From contig CANHGL010000004.1 of assembly GCA_947460245.1 (NCBI GenBank), positions 1 through 64,000 on the forward strand: a stretch of 64,000 bases of DNA, in the 5' to 3' direction. Shown here in pieces: positions 62,706-64,000 of the stretch. The DNA comes from Sphingobacteriales bacterium (GTDB lineage Bacteria; Bacteroidota; Bacteroidia; Chitinophagales; JADIYW01). The position numbers were made by a program, and so were the translations under genes. How positions within the stretch are numbered: the stretch's first letter is position 1; each line of letters begins with the position of its first letter. Under the pieces are notes generated by a model. The model worked only from the letters and a program-made list of their open reading frames with translations, made no database searches and was not told the DNA's origin.

Positions 62706-63605
62706 ATGCTCTATCATAACGACAAATCAGTTTTATTTTTTAATGGGGAATTTAAATCTGTAGACGATTTAGGTATCAGCCCTTTTAACCAAACCTTACA
62801 TTATGGTTATGGGGTTTTTGAGGGGCTTAGAGCTTATCAAACACAACAGGGTGCTCATATCTTCAAGGTTAAACGCCATTTTGAACGTCTCGAAAAATCT
62901 GCTGAGCGCATCTATATTAAAATGCCATATTCAGTGCAAGAGATGATTCACTTTGCCTATGAACTAATTGAACGCAATGGTATGCAGGAAGCTTATATAA
63001 GACCGCTGGTTCTGATGGATAAAAACATGACCTTGCGTGCCGATGATGCAGAAAAACCAAATTTACTGATGACCTGTTGGAAATGGAATCGATATTACCC
63101 GTCCAATCATCTTAAAGTGTTGGTGTCCTCCTGGAGAAGACCGCATCCCCGAACTATGCCAGTAGATATAAAAGTGACCGGTAATTATGTCAACTCTATC
63201 TTGGCTACTAAAGAAGCGTTACAAAAAGGATATGATGAGGCTTTATTGCTGGATGTGGAAGGATATATTGCATCTGGCCCGGGAGCTTCTTTCTTTATGG
63301 AGAAAAATGGCAAACTTATAGTACCGCCGATTCAAAATATATTTCCAAGTATCACACGTACTACTTTAATAGATATTGCCCGACAAATGGGAATAGAAGT
63401 TGTGGAGAGACAGTTTGGAGTAGAAGAAGTTATAGAAGCTGATGGTGCATTTTTTACAGGCACGGCAGCAGAAGTGGCCGGCGTTGAAAGTATCAATGGA
63501 CATAAACTAAAAGCAGATTGGGAAGATACCATTGGATATCTATTACACAACAGGTATAAACGTATTGTTTCAGGAAAGGATACCAATTTTCTCGAATACT
63601 TTTAA
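62706..63605 (+). CDS. Class-IV PLP aminotransferase (branched-chain or D-amino-acid transaminase type)
   Basis: A 299-residue aminotransferase of fold type IV. HYGYGVFEGLRAY is the N-terminal signature, the catalytic lysine lies in the DIKVTGNYVNSIL stretch, EGYIASGPGASFF is the cofactor-binding centre, and GAFFTGTAAEVAGV binds the phosphate near the C-terminus. This short form corresponds to bacterial IlvE; a D-alanine transaminase or ADC lyase cannot be ruled out. It differs from the longer 361-residue enzyme at 9526. A phosphoesterase-like gene starts 11 nt later and may be in the same transcript. Confidence 0.92.
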   Translation: MLYHNDKSVLFFNGEFKSVDDLGISPFNQTLHYGYGVFEGLRAYQTQQGAHIFKVKRHFERLEKSAERIYIKMPYSVQEMIHFAYELIERNGMQEAYIRPLVLMDKNMTLRADDAEKPNLLMTCWKWNRYYPSNHLKVLVSSWRRPHPRTMPVDIKVTGNYVNSILATKEALQKGYDEALLLDVEGYIASGPGASFFMEKNGKLIVPPIQNIFPSITRTTLIDIARQMGIEVVERQFGVEEVIEADGAFFTGTAAEVAGVESINGHKLKADWEDTIGYLLHNRYKRIVSGKDTNFLEYF

Positions 63606-63615
63606 TTATAGTACT

Positions 63616-64000
63616 ATGAAAAAAATAGTTTTTTTGTTTTTTGGAATTCTTATAGGCTGCAGTATTTCTTCTTTAGCAGCAACTGTTCTGAGAGGGCCTT
63701 ATTTGAATATGGCTACACAAACATCCGTTCATGTCCGCTGGAGAACGGATGTAGCTACCAATAGTATAGTATACTATGGAACATCTGTCGGTTCATTGAG
63801 TCAGTCAAAAGTAGACGCTACTTTAGTTACAGAACACGATATCACCATAAATGGTCTATCGTTGGATACAAAGTATTTCTATTCAATAGGTGCAACCACT
63901 CCATCTGTTGAGACCTACAGCGAGGGTGCTGCCTATTTTTTTTACACCTTACCGTTAAAAGGAACAGATCGTACCACGCATATCTGGGCTTTGGGAGATT
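63616..64000 (+). CDS. Purple-acid-phosphatase-like metallophosphoesterase (partial)
   Basis: Begins with ATG at 63616, 11 nt after the aminotransferase stop, and runs off the right edge; 128 codons are seen. Residues 1-22 form a signal peptide; LIGC could also be a lipobox, so it may be a lipoprotein. Residues about 24-115 form the N-terminal fibronectin-like domain of purple acid phosphatases (LRGPYLNMATQTSVHVRW, then YYGTS and SLDTKYFYSIG). The window ends at IWALGD, the G-D start of the metallophosphatase domain. The active-site residues are outside the window. Confidence 0.8.
   Translation, partial: MKKIVFLFFGILIGCSISSLAATVLRGPYLNMATQTSVHVRWRTDVATNSIVYYGTSVGSLSQSKVDATLVTEHDITINGLSLDTKYFYSIGATTPSVETYSEGAAYFFYTLPLKGTDRTTHIWALGD

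Overview
The window is a 64 kb chromosomal segment from a member of the Bacteroidota, probably a free-living Chitinophagia- or Sphingobacteriia-like lineage. The DNA is AT-rich, and start regions mostly lack Shine-Dalgarno sites. Many transcription units are preceded by the Bacteroidota -7 element TAnnTTTG (about 20 cases noted). Two secreted proteins end in type IX secretion (T9SS) sorting domains, and the two TonB-dependent receptors carry the N-terminal carboxypeptidase-regulatory-like domain typical of the phylum. I see no rRNA, tRNA, CRISPR array, prophage, insertion sequence or integrase. The content is mostly core metabolism and information processing in short operons.

Layout. 1-7400 (mostly minus): a partial PLP amino-acid aldolase/racemase-like gene, two tandem TonB receptors, and two small lipoproteins, most with their own promoter and terminator. 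7500-9450: an Mpo1-like (DUF962) membrane protein followed by a family-3 aldehyde dehydrogenase. 9500-15750: branched-chain aminotransferase, a possible DNA polymerase III psi-like protein overlapping rdgB, a ribD-DMT transporter-IMPACT operon, prmC and a nitroreductase. 15800-19350: a 1165-residue outer-membrane protein of unknown function. 19350-26860: lysC with a GNAT gene, fbp, tauE-like exporter, rnhA, nth, an outer-membrane barrel and a lipid kinase. 27200-33820: an ABC-F ATPase, DUF2804, a UbiA prenyltransferase-Maf operon, a LuxE-like enzyme and lipoproteins. 33900-42400: an amine-oxidase-type flavoprotein, an amphipathic helical protein, ddl, a PASTA protein, a T9SS cargo, YebC and DoxX. 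42470-48560: pyrG, an rRNA methyltransferase, an SDR-rhomboid-threonine aldolase operon. 48540-50550: a tandemly duplicated intergenic unit that looks like twin small RNA genes, an orphan cytochrome oxidase subunit III, and a divergent Fur-family regulator/MerC pair. 50550-64000: a SirB1-like protein and topA, purB, a T9SS cargo with a DUF885 lipoprotein, gamma-carbonic anhydrase, GT9, rlmH, rplU-rpmA, an M48 protease, a second class-IV aminotransferase and a partial phosphoesterase.

The most unusual element is the duplicated unit at 48538-48969. Each copy has a consensus -7 element, about 70 nt of almost identical non-coding sequence with a conserved stem, and its own intrinsic terminator. 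The two terminators differ in sequence but keep the same core. Other points of note are the Fur/MerC operator region, an ABC-F protein with one intact and one degenerate composite ATP site, an endonuclease III that lacks the fourth cluster cysteine, and three genes whose -7 element lies 3-4 nt from the start codon, which suggests leaderless mRNAs.
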